64,000 nt of DNA from Deinococcales bacterium (GCA_025352125.1 JANXTZ010000033.1:33481-97480); one strand, 5' to 3'. Positions 37,882-49,840 are shown, counted from the first letter of the stretch. Notes: a model not told the origin generated them from the letters alone. Numbers and translations: made by a program.

Positions 37882-38265
37882 ATGCCAAAAGTTCAAATTC
37901 AAACCTCAAACGCGCCCACGCCAGTCGGTCCTTATTCGCAGGGGTTAAAAGTTGGCGATTTCGTTTTCGTCGCTGGACAAGGTTCGATTGACCCAAAAAC
38001 CCAAAAAGTCATCGGAGCAACCATCGAAGAGCAAACCACCCAGACGCTCAGTAATATCAAAGCGATTCTGGCGGAGGCGGGCGCGAACTTGGGTGACGTG
38101 GTCAAAGCCACGGTGCACCTCAGCGATCTGGCATTGTTCAGTCGTTTTAATGCGGTCTACTCGAGTTACTTCCCCGACCCCAAACCCGTGCGTACCACGG
38201 TGGGCAGTCAATTGCCAGGTATTCTGGTCGAAATTGATGTGATCGCTTACGTTGGGGACAAGTAA
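37882..38265 (+). CDS. ridA: RidA family enamine/imine deaminase
   Basis: This 127-residue YjgF/RidA protein forms a trimer that hydrolyses enamines and imines released by PLP enzymes to keto acids plus ammonia. The active-site Arg in KPVRTTVGSQLPG and the usual VGPYSQG and FVAGQ motifs are present. A strong AAAGGAG precedes ATG 37882. The 114-bp gap before it may hold a promoter (CATAAT at 37838-37843). Its position two genes after a PLP dehydratase-like enzyme suggests it finishes that reaction. Confidence 0.95.
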   Translation: MPKVQIQTSNAPTPVGPYSQGLKVGDFVFVAGQGSIDPKTQKVIGATIEEQTTQTLSNIKAILAEAGANLGDVVKATVHLSDLALFSRFNAVYSSYFPDPKPVRTTVGSQLPGILVEIDVIAYVGDK

Positions 38266-38268
38266 TCA

Positions 38269-39024
38269 ATGCTTCGGCTCGAGGGTAAAACCACGATTAT
38301 CACTGGGGCTGGGCGCGGGATTGGTCAAGCGATTGCCAAGAAATTCTTGCTCGAGGGTTCTCGGGTGCTTCTTTGCGATATCGTGCCAGAGCGACTCGAG
38401 CAGACGGCTTTGGAACTTGCCGCATTTGGAGAGGTTCACAGTTTGGTCGGCGATGTCAGCCGAAGCGACTTTTGTGATGCGGTGGTTCAAAAAGCGCTAG
38501 ATGTCTTTGGTGGCATCAATATTTTGGTCAACAACGCGGGTATAGCCGTGTTTTCGCCGTTTCTCGAGCATTCCGAGGCGGCTTGGGACCAAACCTTGAA
38601 CGTCAACCTCAAATCGATGTTTTTGCTTTCACAACGTGTCGCCCGTGAGATGGTAATAATGGGGTCTGGCGGTGCGATAGTCAACATGGCATCAACCAAC
38701 GGTCTGCTGGGTGAGCGCGACTTGGTGGCGTACAACGCGTCTAAAGGCGGCGTGATTTTGCTGACCAAAACCCTGGCAATTGAACTTGCCGACCACAACA
38801 TTCGGGTCAATTGCGTTGCGCCCGGTTTGATTCGCACGACGCTCGCTCTGGAGGGTGGTTCAAACGAGACGTTTCTCGAGTCATACCTGCAAAAAATTCC
38901 GTTGAGGCGGCAAGGCACGCCCAGCGAGGTCGCCAACGTCTTTGCCTTTTTGGCGTCCGATGAGGCATCTTTTGTCACGGGTGAAACCTTGGTGATTGAC
39001 GGAGGTCAACTGGCGCAAGAGTAA
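38269..39024 (+). CDS. Short-chain dehydrogenase/reductase (SDR, FabG/glucose dehydrogenase-like)
   Basis: This 251-residue classical SDR has NAD(P) motif TGAGRGIG, NNAG, catalytic Ser in NMASTNG and YxxxK in YNASKGG. It would oxidise a sugar hydroxyl, or reduce a ketone. As last gene of the GH4-to-RidA run, starting 3 bp after ridA, it may be the C1 dehydrogenase that feeds the lactonase. A housekeeping FabG role is less likely here because fatty-acid genes are not adjacent. Confidence 0.93.
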   Translation: MLRLEGKTTIITGAGRGIGQAIAKKFLLEGSRVLLCDIVPERLEQTALELAAFGEVHSLVGDVSRSDFCDAVVQKALDVFGGINILVNNAGIAVFSPFLEHSEAAWDQTLNVNLKSMFLLSQRVAREMVIMGSGGAIVNMASTNGLLGERDLVAYNASKGGVILLTKTLAIELADHNIRVNCVAPGLIRTTLALEGGSNETFLESYLQKIPLRRQGTPSEVANVFAFLASDEASFVTGETLVIDGGQLAQE

Positions 39025-39300
39025 AGCAACTTGATTTAGGCTCGAGTTTTGCGTCGAAATTTATGACAAGGCGATTGCTGCATATTTGAATTTAACATGC
39101 ACCAAGGCTATCGAATGCTACGGTATACTGAGTCTGTGCCAAGGCGTTTTCCAATGTCCAAGGCATCTTCAACGCTTTAAACTCTGGATTCCAATGATCA
39201 CACTTTTGCCAAACCATCAATTCCAACCCATCAAAAACCTTGTTGTGACGGGGCATTTTATGCGGCATCTGGCAATTTGGTTTTGGCTCGAGCGTGGGCG

Positions 39301-40437
39301 ATGAAGGTCGCACATTTCCTGGGTACAATGCGTCCAGAACATGACGGTGTGACCAGGGTGGTGTACCGATTGCGGGAACTGTTTGATCGCCGAATAGCCC
39401 AGCATTTGTTTATCTCGCCCATCGGCTCAGAGATTCCGCAAGACGATATTCGTACCGTTCCAAGCATTCCGTTTCCATTCTCGACCCAATACCGTCTGGC
39501 AATGGTCACGCAGGACAGTGTGCGCAAGGTTTTGGGTGCAGACAAACCCGACCTGATTCACGTGCATTCTCCCGACCCTCTGGGCTGGGCTGCCATGCGC
39601 TACGCCCGTCAGGCGAACATTCCGATGGTCGCCACCTACCACACCCATTTTCCAAGTTACGCCAAGTATTACCACCTCGAGCTTGCCGCGCCCGTGGTGT
39701 GGCAAATATTGAAAACCATGTACCGCTCCGCCCAGGCGGTGATCGTGCCTTCACAATCCACGCTCGAGGAACTTGCCCAGCACGGTATCAGAAACCTGAT
39801 TCACATTCCGCACGGCGTGGACACCGCCAGTTTTTCACCGACAAACCGCTCTGAAGCGTGGCGCTCGAGCATTCTGGGCGAAGATTCTGAACGTGTGATT
39901 GTCAGTTTTGTCTCGAGGTTGGTCTGGGAGAAAAACCCGATGGTACTGGTACAAGCCTGGAAGCATTTAAACAACAAGGGACGCAGCAAGCTGGTGATCG
40001 TTGGTGACGGACCCGCCCGCGCCAAGCTCGAGCAACTGCTGCCAGAGGCGCACTTTACGGGTAAGTTGTCTGGAGCTTCTTTGTATGAAGCTTACGCATC
40101 GAGCGATGTGTTTGTTTTTCCGTCGATCACCGAAACTTTCGGCAATGTGACCGTCGAGGCGATGGCTTCGGGTTTGCCCGCCATTTGCGCCATTGCGGGT
40201 GGCGCGAGGGACATTGTGATTCCAGGACAGAACGGTTTGTTGTTCAATGCCGACAAACCTCTCGAGCTTGCCCAAGCCATAGACGAACTTGTTGCAAATC
40301 CAGAAAAACGGGCTGAAATGTCAAAAAACGCCCTCGAATCGGTCAAACGGTTCAGTTGGGAAACCACTGTTTCGGCTTATGAGCGCGTTTACCAAGAGGT
40401 TCTGGCGGCAAAAGCGGTCGTTCATCAACTGGCTTGA
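39301..40437 (+). CDS. GT4-family glycosyltransferase
   Basis: This 378-residue GT-B fold enzyme has acceptor domain start MKVAHFLGTMRPEHDGVTRV and donor-binding motifs VIVGDGPARAKLE and FVFPSITETFGNVTVEAMASGLP. It resembles the branch that includes diacylglycerol and mannosyl/glucosyl transferases, so a membrane glycolipid is a possible product. Start 39301 is favoured by alignment, although no good Shine-Dalgarno is visible. The 276 bp before it contain no gene I can support, only a TATACT hexamer at 39124-39129. Confidence 0.9.
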   Translation: MKVAHFLGTMRPEHDGVTRVVYRLRELFDRRIAQHLFISPIGSEIPQDDIRTVPSIPFPFSTQYRLAMVTQDSVRKVLGADKPDLIHVHSPDPLGWAAMRYARQANIPMVATYHTHFPSYAKYYHLELAAPVVWQILKTMYRSAQAVIVPSQSTLEELAQHGIRNLIHIPHGVDTASFSPTNRSEAWRSSILGEDSERVIVSFVSRLVWEKNPMVLVQAWKHLNNKGRSKLVIVGDGPARAKLEQLLPEAHFTGKLSGASLYEAYASSDVFVFPSITETFGNVTVEAMASGLPAICAIAGGARDIVIPGQNGLLFNADKPLELAQAIDELVANPEKRAEMSKNALESVKRFSWETTVSAYERVYQEVLAAKAVVHQLA

Positions 40438-40527
40438 AGCTTTGATTCGGTCACCCGCGCAGCCTCGAAATGCGACTTTTTAGATTGCTTTCTCGAGAAA
40501 TTTTAAAAACTGGTGACTGACTTCCCT

Positions 40528-40554
40528 TTGCCAGAACGCGCGGGGTGCTATAGT
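40528..40554 (+). promoter_or_regulatory. Leaderless promoter of secA
   Basis: TTGCCA (40528-40533) and TATAGT (40549-40554) are 15 bp apart, slightly short. The secA ATG is 8 nt after the -10 and has no Shine-Dalgarno. Confidence 0.55.
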
Positions 40555-40562
40555 GACTCGCC

Positions 40563-43550
<2,988 letters not shown>

Positions 43551-43561
43551 TTGAATTTTTT

Positions 43562-43597
43562 AAGGCTCGAGGTTGATGGTGAACCTCGAGCCTTTTA
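43562..43597 (+). terminator. secA terminator built from two CTCGAG palindromes
   Basis: AAGGCTCGAGGTT (43562-43574) and AACCTCGAGCCTT (43582-43594) make a perfect 13-bp stem with a 7-nt loop and a following TT run. Each arm contains CTCGAG. Confidence 0.88.
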
Positions 43598-43619
43598 TTC
43601 CCTTGGCAAAATCAAGATG

Positions 43620-43808
43620 TTAACGTCGAGAACCTATGTCAACACTCTTGTCGAGCAATTCTTGAATGCTGGCATTGCTCGAGAAATCCACTTTCAGCTT
43701 TGGTTTGCCCAAAGCTCGAGTTGGTAAGGTTTGATGTAGAGGTTGCTCGAGCTTGTCTTGTTTTGCGTCGGTCAGCAGTTGCTCGTTGAGGCTAACTGGA
43801 GTTCTCAT
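43620..43808 (-). CDS. VapB-like antitoxin, orphan
   Basis: This 62-residue protein starts MRTPVSLNEQLLTDAKQ, a ribbon-helix-helix style beginning of VapB antitoxins. It ends with VDFSSNASIQELLDKS, like their toxin-binding tail. No VapC PIN-domain gene follows; only about 20 bp separate its stop from the secA terminator. TAAAGT (43815-43820) lies 6 nt before ATG 43808, a leaderless promoter, so it is probably expressed. It may be a relic of a lost pair or act in trans. Confidence 0.5.
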   Translation of the reverse strand: MRTPVSLNEQLLTDAKQDKLEQPLHQTLPTRALGKPKLKVDFSSNASIQELLDKSVDIGSRR

Positions 43809-43840
43809 GGTCAAACTTTAGCGATTCGACATCAATAGTG

Positions 43841-44176
43841 TCAATCGCCTGTCGCAAAACCTGTGTACGGGCGTTTGTAAGGCGCATGGAAACCAAGAAC
43901 GATGGTTTCTTTTGGAATTCCAGCATTTACGAGCGCTTCCGCCACACCATAATCGGTGTTGTCCTCTTGTAACCACACCAAATTGTTCTTCACATCAATT
44001 TGAACCAAAATCTCGAGAATTCGGGTGTTTGCATCCCAACCCTCGAGTAGCAACTGATAATGATGCCTGCTGGTATCAAAAATCCAATTGTATTCGAGTG
44101 ATCCCAACCGATAATTTGGCGGGGTAAGGTCGGCAAAAATTTTTTCTATGGCACTTTCGAGCTTTTTTATATCCAT
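43841..44176 (-). CDS. XisI family protein
   Basis: The 111-residue protein matches the XisI pattern: YQLLLEGWDANTRILEILVQID, NLVWLQEDNTDYGVAEALV, then GIPKETIVLGFHAPYKR. XisI is one of the fdxN-element excision controlling factors and is abundant in cyanobacteria, usually beside XisH. No XisH is seen here. Its biochemical role outside heterocyst excision is unknown. A GAGGTG Shine-Dalgarno lies upstream of ATG 44176. It is part of a small accessory patch with the VapB-like and GIY-YIG genes. Confidence 0.85.
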   Translation of the reverse strand: MDIKKLESAIEKIFADLTPPNYRLGSLEYNWIFDTSRHHYQLLLEGWDANTRILEILVQIDVKNNLVWLQEDNTDYGVAEALVNAGIPKETIVLGFHAPYKRPYTGFATGD

Positions 44177-44331
44177 TGGGTTATCACCTCATCTGCAACA
44201 TTGTAAACAAGGATTTTAAAATGGTTGCGCTCGAGTTCGATAATTTACGAGAAATACCTCTAGAATTCCTTGGATCGTTTAAGGTTAAAACAATTCGCCT
44301 GAGCTACTATTTGGGCAAGTCTGAATGACTT

Positions 44332-45072
44332 TTAGATTATGGTTTTTTTTCCGTAGTTATACCTGATTGGGTTTGCAGCGCCTTGCGCTTTAAGTACAGA
44401 TTTATTTAAGTAACGAACTCGCACTTCGTCTTCTGCAACGTGTCCATTGAAACCCCAGCGAATACGTGGTTTACCGCTTTTGCCTTTTGTCTCTACGGGA
44501 TACCACTCCAATATTTTAAAAACTTCGATGATAGACCCTTTGTGCTCTGACAAAGCATAGCGCAAAGTACCAATTCTTGATTTTTCGATTACCCAATGTT
44601 CTTTAGTTGCTTCGTAATAAGACTTCTGACCTTTGGCTTGCTTATAGGATTTGTTGATGTTGATGAGGACAAACCCGTCCTCGATTTCTGACAACGGTTC
44701 TGATTTATACTTTCTTATAATTTCATCGGCAGTCATTACGCCAAAAGTGCTTGCTCCGTGTCCCAAGACAATATTCGTGATGGAATGTTTAATAATCGTG
44801 CAAAAATCGATTAACGCAGATTCAACTTCAAAGGCTGCCTGATCTGTCATTCCGTGACGAATTATCAGATGGTTGACCTCAAATCCTGCATTCTTAATTT
44901 CAGTGATTATATCGTATTTATCACTTGTATTTGGAAACTCAAGCGCACATGCTGCATGGAAAAAAACTCGATTATTGCGACCTTTGCCAATGTAGAAGGG
45001 AAGCTCAGTTCGTGGGTCAATGAGCGCATATACATACGCTTCAAGCTTTTCTACTATGAACGCTTCAAACAT
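44332..45072 (-). CDS. GIY-YIG domain protein (LEM3-like type)
   Basis: This 246-residue protein has an N-terminal GIY-YIG nuclease fold (about residues 10-110) with VYALIDPRTELPFYIGKG standing for the GIY and YIG strands and the conserved Arg in NNRVFFH. The Glu in FEVESALIDF is in the expected metal-site helix. The C-terminal half (about 130-246) is a separate unrecognised domain. It may be a stand-alone endonuclease. GAGAGGAA precedes ATG 45072. The gene is AT-rich and contains no CTCGAG at all over 741 bp, so recent horizontal acquisition is likely. Confidence 0.78.
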   Translation of the reverse strand: MFEAFIVEKLEAYVYALIDPRTELPFYIGKGRNNRVFFHAACALEFPNTSDKYDIITEIKNAGFEVNHLIIRHGMTDQAAFEVESALIDFCTIIKHSITNIVLGHGASTFGVMTADEIIRKYKSEPLSEIEDGFVLININKSYKQAKGQKSYYEATKEHWVIEKSRIGTLRYALSEHKGSIIEVFKILEWYPVETKGKSGKPRIRWGFNGHVAEDEVRVRYLNKSVLKAQGAANPIRYNYGKKTII

Positions 45073-45122
45073 AGTGATTCCTCTCGAGAATTCATACAGT
45101 CTTGGATTTCAACTTGCGCGAG

Positions 45123-45185
45123 TTACACGTTAAACAAGAAACGCACCATATCCCTGTCTTTCATCACGTATTCTTGGGGCGTGAT
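45123..45185 (-). pseudogene. Decayed fragment of ychF 3' end
   Basis: On the minus strand this encodes EYVMKDRDMVRFLFNV and a stop, against EYVMKDGDVVHFLFNV and a stop at the end of the intact ychF 4.85 kb away. The three substitutions and absence of the rest of the gene mark it as a non-functional remnant. It lies between livF and the GIY-YIG gene. Confidence 0.8.
45127..45175. repeat. 49-bp direct repeat, left copy
   Basis: This is the same 49 bases as 49976-50024 with 4 mismatches (45 of 49 identical, counted by eye), in the same orientation. The two copies bracket the complete livKHMGF operon. Confidence 0.85.
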
Positions 45186-45198
45186 CTGTCTTTGAGCA

Positions 45199-45912
45199 TT
45201 AAGCTTTTGCCAAACCAAGATACGCTTTTGCCAATTCGGTCTCGTTGATGTCTTTGGCGAACCCCGAAAATTGGACTTCGCCTTGTGCCAGCACCGTGAC
45301 CTTATCCGCCAGGGGCAGGGCATCTTTGACAGCTTGTTCGACCAACAGAATGGCTGGTCCTTGCGCCCGAAGGTCTCGGATTAAACCAAAGACCTCTTTG
45401 ACCACCACGGGTGCAAGTCCAGCCGAGGGTTCATCGAGCAGCAAGACTTTGGGTTTTGAAACCAGGGCGCGAGCAAAAGCCAAGAGCATTCGTTGACCAC
45501 CGGAGAGTGATCCCGCTCGAGCCTGTTTTTTCTCGCGTAGAATTGGGAATCGCTCGAGCATCGATTCGATGCTGGCTCGCACGGCGGTTTTGTCGGTCAA
45601 TGCCAGACCGCCCGCCTGCAAATTCTCGAGCACCGAAAGTTCGCTGAACACGCCGCCCGATTGTGGCACGGTGACGATGCCTGCCCGAATAAATTCATGT
45701 CCCAAAAAACCGAGCAAGTTTTGTCCATCTAACTCGAGCGCACCCGACCAGGGTTTGAGAACGCCCGCACAGACTTTTAAGAGCGTACTTTTGCCACTGC
45801 CGTTGGGTCCAAAAACGCAGTGCACCTCTCCAGGCGCTACGTTAATGCCGACGTTGGTTAAAATTTGAACTTTGCCGTAACCGGCGGTGATATTGCCTGC
45901 AATCAGTGACAT
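45199..45912 (-). CDS. livF: Branched-chain amino acid ABC transporter ATP-binding protein LivF
   Basis: This 237-residue ABC ATPase has Walker [10 protein letters not shown], signature LSGGQR and Walker B VLLLDEPSAGL. Together with LivG it powers import of branched-chain amino acids or similar compounds. It is the last gene of the livKHMGF operon, 12 bp after livG. Its 3' side abuts the ychF remnant, so the operon's edge is also the edge of the repeat-bounded segment. Confidence 0.95.
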   Translation of the reverse strand: MSLIAGNITAGYGKVQILTNVGINVAPGEVHCVFGPNGSGKSTLLKVCAGVLKPWSGALELDGQNLLGFLGHEFIRAGIVTVPQSGGVFSELSVLENLQAGGLALTDKTAVRASIESMLERFPILREKKQARAGSLSGGQRMLLAFARALVSKPKVLLLDEPSAGLAPVVVKEVFGLIRDLRAQGPAILLVEQAVKDALPLADKVTVLAQGEVQFSGFAKDINETELAKAYLGLAKA

Positions 45913-45924
45913 CTCAAGTTCCCT

Positions 45925-46626
45925 TCACGCTCCCAGATACGCCTCGAGCACGATGGCGTTTTTGGTAACCTCTTCAAACGAACCTTGGGCGATCAATTCG
46001 CCTTGGTGCATGACAATCAGGCGGTCACAGAGTTGCCGCACCCAATCCATGTCGTGTTCGATCAGCAAAATGGTTAAACCCTTGGCACGCAAGGTTTGCA
46101 GCAACGCCACGATTTCTTGACGCAGCACCGGATTGACTCCCGCCACGCACTCGTCGAGCAACAACATTTTTGGATCGGTCATCAATGCCCGCCCAATCTC
46201 GAGCAGTTTTAGTTGCCCACCCGAGCATGAATCTGCCCGTTCGTTGGCAAGCCTCGAGAGTTTGAGCATTTCAAGAATCTCGAGTGCCTTGATCCGCATT
46301 TTGGGCAGCGGTGATGGACTGTAAACCGCCAGTAAATTCTCGAGTACGGTCATGCGGGTAAAAGGGCTTGGAATCTGAAAGGTTCGACTCAAACCAATCC
46401 TCGAGCACAGATGCGTCGGGGCGTTTGAAATGTCACGTCCGTCAAAAATCACGCGTCCACTCGAGAGTGGAATGTGCCTCGAGATCAGATTGAACAGCGT
46501 GCTTTTGCCACTGCCGTTGGGTCCGATAATGCCAAGAATCTCGCCCGCCTTGACCGTGAAACTGACCTTGGCGACTGCCCTCAAACCGCCAAAGTCCTTG
46601 ACGATGTTTTGCAGCTCGAGAATCAC
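45925..46626 (-). CDS. livG: Branched-chain amino acid ABC transporter ATP-binding protein LivG
   Basis: This 233-residue ABC ATPase has Walker [10 protein letters not shown] and Walker [14 protein letters not shown]. Its ABC signature reads CSGGQ instead of LSGGQ. Start GTG 46626 overlaps the livM stop (GTGA) and gives the expected N-terminus [15 protein letters not shown] much longer in-frame extension overlaps livM and is rejected. It works as a heterodimer with LivF. Confidence 0.94.
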   Translation of the reverse strand: MILELQNIVKDFGGLRAVAKVSFTVKAGEILGIIGPNGSGKSTLFNLISRHIPLSSGRVIFDGRDISNAPTHLCSRIGLSRTFQIPSPFTRMTVLENLLAVYSPSPLPKMRIKALEILEMLKLSRLANERADSCSGGQLKLLEIGRALMTDPKMLLLDECVAGVNPVLRQEIVALLQTLRAKGLTILLIEHDMDWVRQLCDRLIVMHQGELIAQGSFEEVTKNAIVLEAYLGA

Positions 46627-47603
46627 TTGTTGACATCCTGCTTGTAGGCATTGCCGCTGCGTCGCCGCTCGAGTGCGCCCAGGATGCCGTCGGGAATGAA
46701 CAGCGCGACCAGCACCACAGCCGCACCCAGCACCACAATGTACAAGGTGTCTGACCCCCACGAGAGCCAGACCAGACGCCCGCCAACATGGACGATCAAA
46801 GCGCCCACCACAGGACCCCAGAAGGTGCCAAGTCCTCCGAACAAGCTCATGACCACGGCGTTGTCTGAAATCAAGATTTTGAAGACTTCGTTCGGGTTGA
46901 TGATTGTGATCCAGTACCCGTAAATTCCGCCCGCCATTGCAGCGATGACACCAGAAATTGCAAAAACGATCAACTTGGCTCGAAACACGTCAATTCCCAT
47001 GGCTTTCGCCACGTCTTCATTTTCGCGGACTGCGACCAGCCAATAACCGTACTTGCTGCGGCGCAGAAAAAAATGCAAACCAATCAGGGTCAACACGAAC
47101 AAGCCAAGCATTGCATAATAAAATGGGCGGTTGTCCGAAAGGGCGGGAAAGCGCAAACCCTCCCCGCCGCCGGTCAAGCCTTCGGCAAGCAGTGCGATCT
47201 GGCGCATGGCTTCGGCAAAAGCCCAGGTGGCAATGGCAAAATATGCGCCGCGAACCCGCAAGGTCGGCAAACCCAACAGCACCGCAAAAACGCCTCCAAT
47301 GACGCCCGACAACGGCAGCGCCAGGACAAATGGAATGCCGACCCGGGTCATCAAAATACCCACGGCATACGCGCCCACGCCAAAAAACGCGGCATGACCA
47401 AAATTTAGGTAACCCGTGTAACCACCAATCAAATTCCAGGACAGCGCGACAACCGCCCACATCAGGGTTTCGGTGGCGATGCGCATCCAAAAAACTGGAA
47501 TCAACAAGGGCAAGACGAGCAGCACCACCAATGCCGCGCCCAAAAGCCAGACGCTCGAGTTTGAAACCCCAAGCCAGCCTGATTTCTCGAGTCTGCTGTT
47601 CAT
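46623..47603 (-). CDS. livM: Branched-chain amino acid ABC transporter permease LivM
   Basis: This 326-residue inner-membrane permease has about nine to ten hydrophobic helices and the LivM pattern [26 protein letters not shown]-terminal helical region is rich in [16 protein letters not shown] segments. It pairs with LivH to form the channel. It overlaps livG by 4 nt and starts 25 bp after livH. Confidence 0.95.
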   Translation of the reverse strand: MNSRLEKSGWLGVSNSSVWLLGAALVVLLVLPLLIPVFWMRIATETLMWAVVALSWNLIGGYTGYLNFGHAAFFGVGAYAVGILMTRVGIPFVLALPLSGVIGGVFAVLLGLPTLRVRGAYFAIATWAFAEAMRQIALLAEGLTGGGEGLRFPALSDNRPFYYAMLGLFVLTLIGLHFFLRRSKYGYWLVAVRENEDVAKAMGIDVFRAKLIVFAISGVIAAMAGGIYGYWITIINPNEVFKILISDNAVVMSLFGGLGTFWGPVVGALIVHVGGRLVWLSWGSDTLYIVVLGAAVVLVALFIPDGILGALERRRSGNAYKQDVNK

Positions 47604-47628
47604 GACAAGCCTCGGGTCTGTATCAGGT

Positions 47629-48504
47629 TCACACCAAACCCCGTCTTAAAATGCCTTTGGGACTGATGACCAGCACCAAATACAAAATGATAAAACTTGC
47701 CAAACTGATGTACCTCGAGTCGAGAAACGCGGTGACGTAACTTTGCACCAATCCCAGTACCAAGGCGGCAACGATTGCGCCAGGTAAATACCCCATGCCG
47801 CCCAACACGACCACAAAAAAAGTGTACAGCGCGTAACGGGCGCCAATTTCGGGGCTAAAAGTAAACAGCAAGCCGATAAACACGCCCGCCACTGCCGTCA
47901 AACCAACATGAAGCGCGTAGACCAACGAATTGATGCGGCTCGAGTCCACGCCGAGCAAACTGGCACTGGCTTTGTCTTGAGAAACCATCCGCACCCTCAG
48001 ACCGAGCGGGGTGCGATACAGAAAAAACAAAAATCCAAGCGTCAACAGCAAACCACAGGCAAACGTCACCACTCGAGCGCCAGGCACGACCAGAGGACCA
48101 AAAAACCAAGTAAAATCCGTCAAGGCACTGCTGAGCGAATGGTTGTCCTTGCCGAACAAACCCAGGCTCGAGCCACGAATCACCTGGGAGATGCCAAAGG
48201 TCAAGACCAAGCCCATCAGGTTCGCGTGGGCGCGTTTGCCGCTCGAGACGTGTTCGATCAAAGGTTGCAGAAAAAAACCGACCAGCGCAAAGACCACAAA
48301 AACTATTGGCGTGGTCAGAAGTGGGTCAATGTGCAAGTTCGAGTTGAGAAAAAAAGCGGTAAACGCGCCAAGCATCAGCCATTCACCCACGGCGAAATCG
48401 ACGATTCGCATGACTCCGAACGCCAGTGACATCCCCAAGGAGAGCACGATCAAGACGCCGCCGATCAGCAAGCCATCAATGGAGCTTTGCAAAAATAAGT
48501 TCAA
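47629..48504 (-). CDS. livH: Branched-chain amino acid ABC transporter permease LivH
   Basis: This 291-residue permease has about eight transmembrane helices and the LivH start (SSIDGLLIGGVLIVLSLGMS, then FGVMRIVDFAVGEWLMLGAF). It lies downstream of livK, from which it is separated by a stable hairpin, a usual way to lower permease expression relative to the binding protein. Confidence 0.95.
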   Translation of the reverse strand: MNLFLQSSIDGLLIGGVLIVLSLGMSLAFGVMRIVDFAVGEWLMLGAFTAFFLNSNLHIDPLLTTPIVFVVFALVGFFLQPLIEHVSSGKRAHANLMGLVLTFGISQVIRGSSLGLFGKDNHSLSSALTDFTWFFGPLVVPGARVVTFACGLLLTLGFLFFLYRTPLGLRVRMVSQDKASASLLGVDSSRINSLVYALHVGLTAVAGVFIGLLFTFSPEIGARYALYTFFVVVLGGMGYLPGAIVAALVLGLVQSYVTAFLDSRYISLASFIILYLVLVISPKGILRRGLV

Positions 48505-48531
48505 TTGTTCCTCTTTATTTATATTGAAAAG

Positions 48532-48559
48532 GGGCTGTCAGTGTTCTCACTGACAGCCC
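48532..48559 (-). terminator. Intercistronic hairpin between livK and livH
   Basis: GGGCTGTCAGTG (48532-48543) and CACTGACAGCCC (48548-48559) form a perfect 12-bp stem with a tetraloop. It is followed on the minus strand by CTTTTC, a partial terminator or mRNA-stabilising element. Confidence 0.75.
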
Positions 48560-48571
48560 AAGAAAATCAAC

Positions 48572-49840
48572 TCAGCGTTTGTCCCAAGCTGGGGTCGGGT
48601 AAACCAAACGTGTTTTGTCGGGTGATTTTGCACCAACAATCACAGGGCGTCCGTTTTGAATCTGAAACGGCAACGGTTGAAGCTTGATGTTGTCATGGTA
48701 GTTATCGCCACTGGTTGGAAAGCTGATCGGTCCATAAAACGTGCGAATGTTGACTTTCTCGAGTTCGCCGACCAGACGGATACGGTCGGCTTCGTTCATG
48801 CCTGGTTTGACTCTCGCGGCTTTCACAGCAACCTCGAAGACGATACCGGCGGCGGTGCAGCCAGCTTCGGTGTACTCGGCAGTGTTGCGGTTGTAGGCTT
48901 TTTGGTAGTCCGCAAACCATTCTTTGCTCGACTTCCAAGCGCCCGCGTTGATAAATTTGTATTCGATGTCTGGCTGCCAGACGGTTGCACCAATCACGCC
49001 TTCGGCATCTTTGCCAAGGGCAGTCGTAAAGTCTGCAAAGCCTGGAGCCGTGTGCTGGACAAAAGCTTTGGCGTTGATGCGAAGTTGTTTAACCACTTTC
49101 ATCATCTGAATGCCCTGCTCGGGCTGGGTTGCCATCGCCAAAATATCGGCGTTGGCTTGCTTGGCTTTGCTGAACACTGGGGTAAAATCAGCATCGGCTG
49201 GAACAATATCCAAGCCCAAAACCTTGATGCCCAGTTGCTCCGCAAGCTTCTTGAAGGTATCCGCACCAGCTTTGGCAAACGGATCGTCAAGACCAACGAT
49301 GTACATGCTTTGAGGTTTTGGATTGCCTTTGGCAATTTCACGAATGGGTGCCGCACCAATGATGTCCACGCTTGGGATTGTGCCGAAGACGAACTTGTAC
49401 TTGTCTTTCCAAATCGCAGGATTCTCGGCAGAACCCGTAATCATGGGCACTTTGTACTTGTCCACAATTGGTCCGCAAGCTCGAGTGGCGCTGCTGGCAT
49501 ATGGTCCCAGAATGAAATCAAGCTTTTGTTCGGTCAGCATCCGCTCGCAAGCTGCGGCTGCCGTGGCACCGCTCGATTGATCGTCGTAATACACCAGTTC
49601 GACCTTGTACTTTTTGCCGTCGCTGACGATTCCACCTTGGCTGTTGACTTTATTCGCCCAAAGGTCGTAACCGCGTTTGGTGGTCGCGCCGCCCTGGGCA
49701 TTGTCGCCCGAGAGTGCAGTCACCACGCCCACTTTAAAGACGGCAGGTTTTCCTTGTTGCGCCAAAATTGCTCCGCTCGAGATGAGTGCGACTGCGCCAA
49801 GCGCCAATCCGATTTTCAAACCATTCGTACTGTACTTCAC
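48572..49840 (-). CDS. livK: Branched-chain amino acid ABC transporter substrate-binding protein LivK
   Basis: This 422-residue exported binding protein has a signal peptide (LKIGLALGAVALISSGAILAQQ) and a type I periplasmic-binding fold (KVGVVTALSGDNAQGG, LDFILGPYASSATRA). The ligand may be Leu/Ile/Val or a related amide. Start GTG 49840 is supported by GGAGG at 49846-49850; upstream in-frame ATGs are rejected. TATACT at 49901-49906 is the probable operon -10. It is the first gene of livKHMGF. Confidence 0.92.
   Translation of the reverse strand: MKYSTNGLKIGLALGAVALISSGAILAQQGKPAVFKVGVVTALSGDNAQGGATTKRGYDLWANKVNSQGGIVSDGKKYKVELVYYDDQSSGATAAAACERMLTEQKLDFILGPYASSATRACGPIVDKYKVPMITGSAENPAIWKDKYKFVFGTIPSVDIIGAAPIREIAKGNPKPQSMYIVGLDDPFAKAGADTFKKLAEQLGIKVLGLDIVPADADFTPVFSKAKQANADILAMATQPEQGIQMMKVVKQLRINAKAFVQHTAPGFADFTTALGKDAEGVIGATVWQPDIEYKFINAGAWKSSKEWFADYQKAYNRNTAEYTEAGCTAAGIVFEVAVKAARVKPGMNEADRIRLVGELEKVNIRTFYGPISFPTSGDNYHDNIKLQPLPFQIQNGRPVIVGAKSPDKTRLVYPTPAWDKR

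Noticed and set aside
43590..43620. Possible VapC remnant just downstream of the VapB-like gene (frame reading ILILPRE then stop).
   Set aside because: Only eight codons with vague similarity to a PIN-domain start; not distinguishable from chance.
44221..44328. A 35-codon plus-strand ORF with AAGGA upstream, ending IRLSYYLGKSE, faintly like a HigA antitoxin segment.
   Set aside because: Too short and too weak to call; it could be a relic in the accessory patch or chance.
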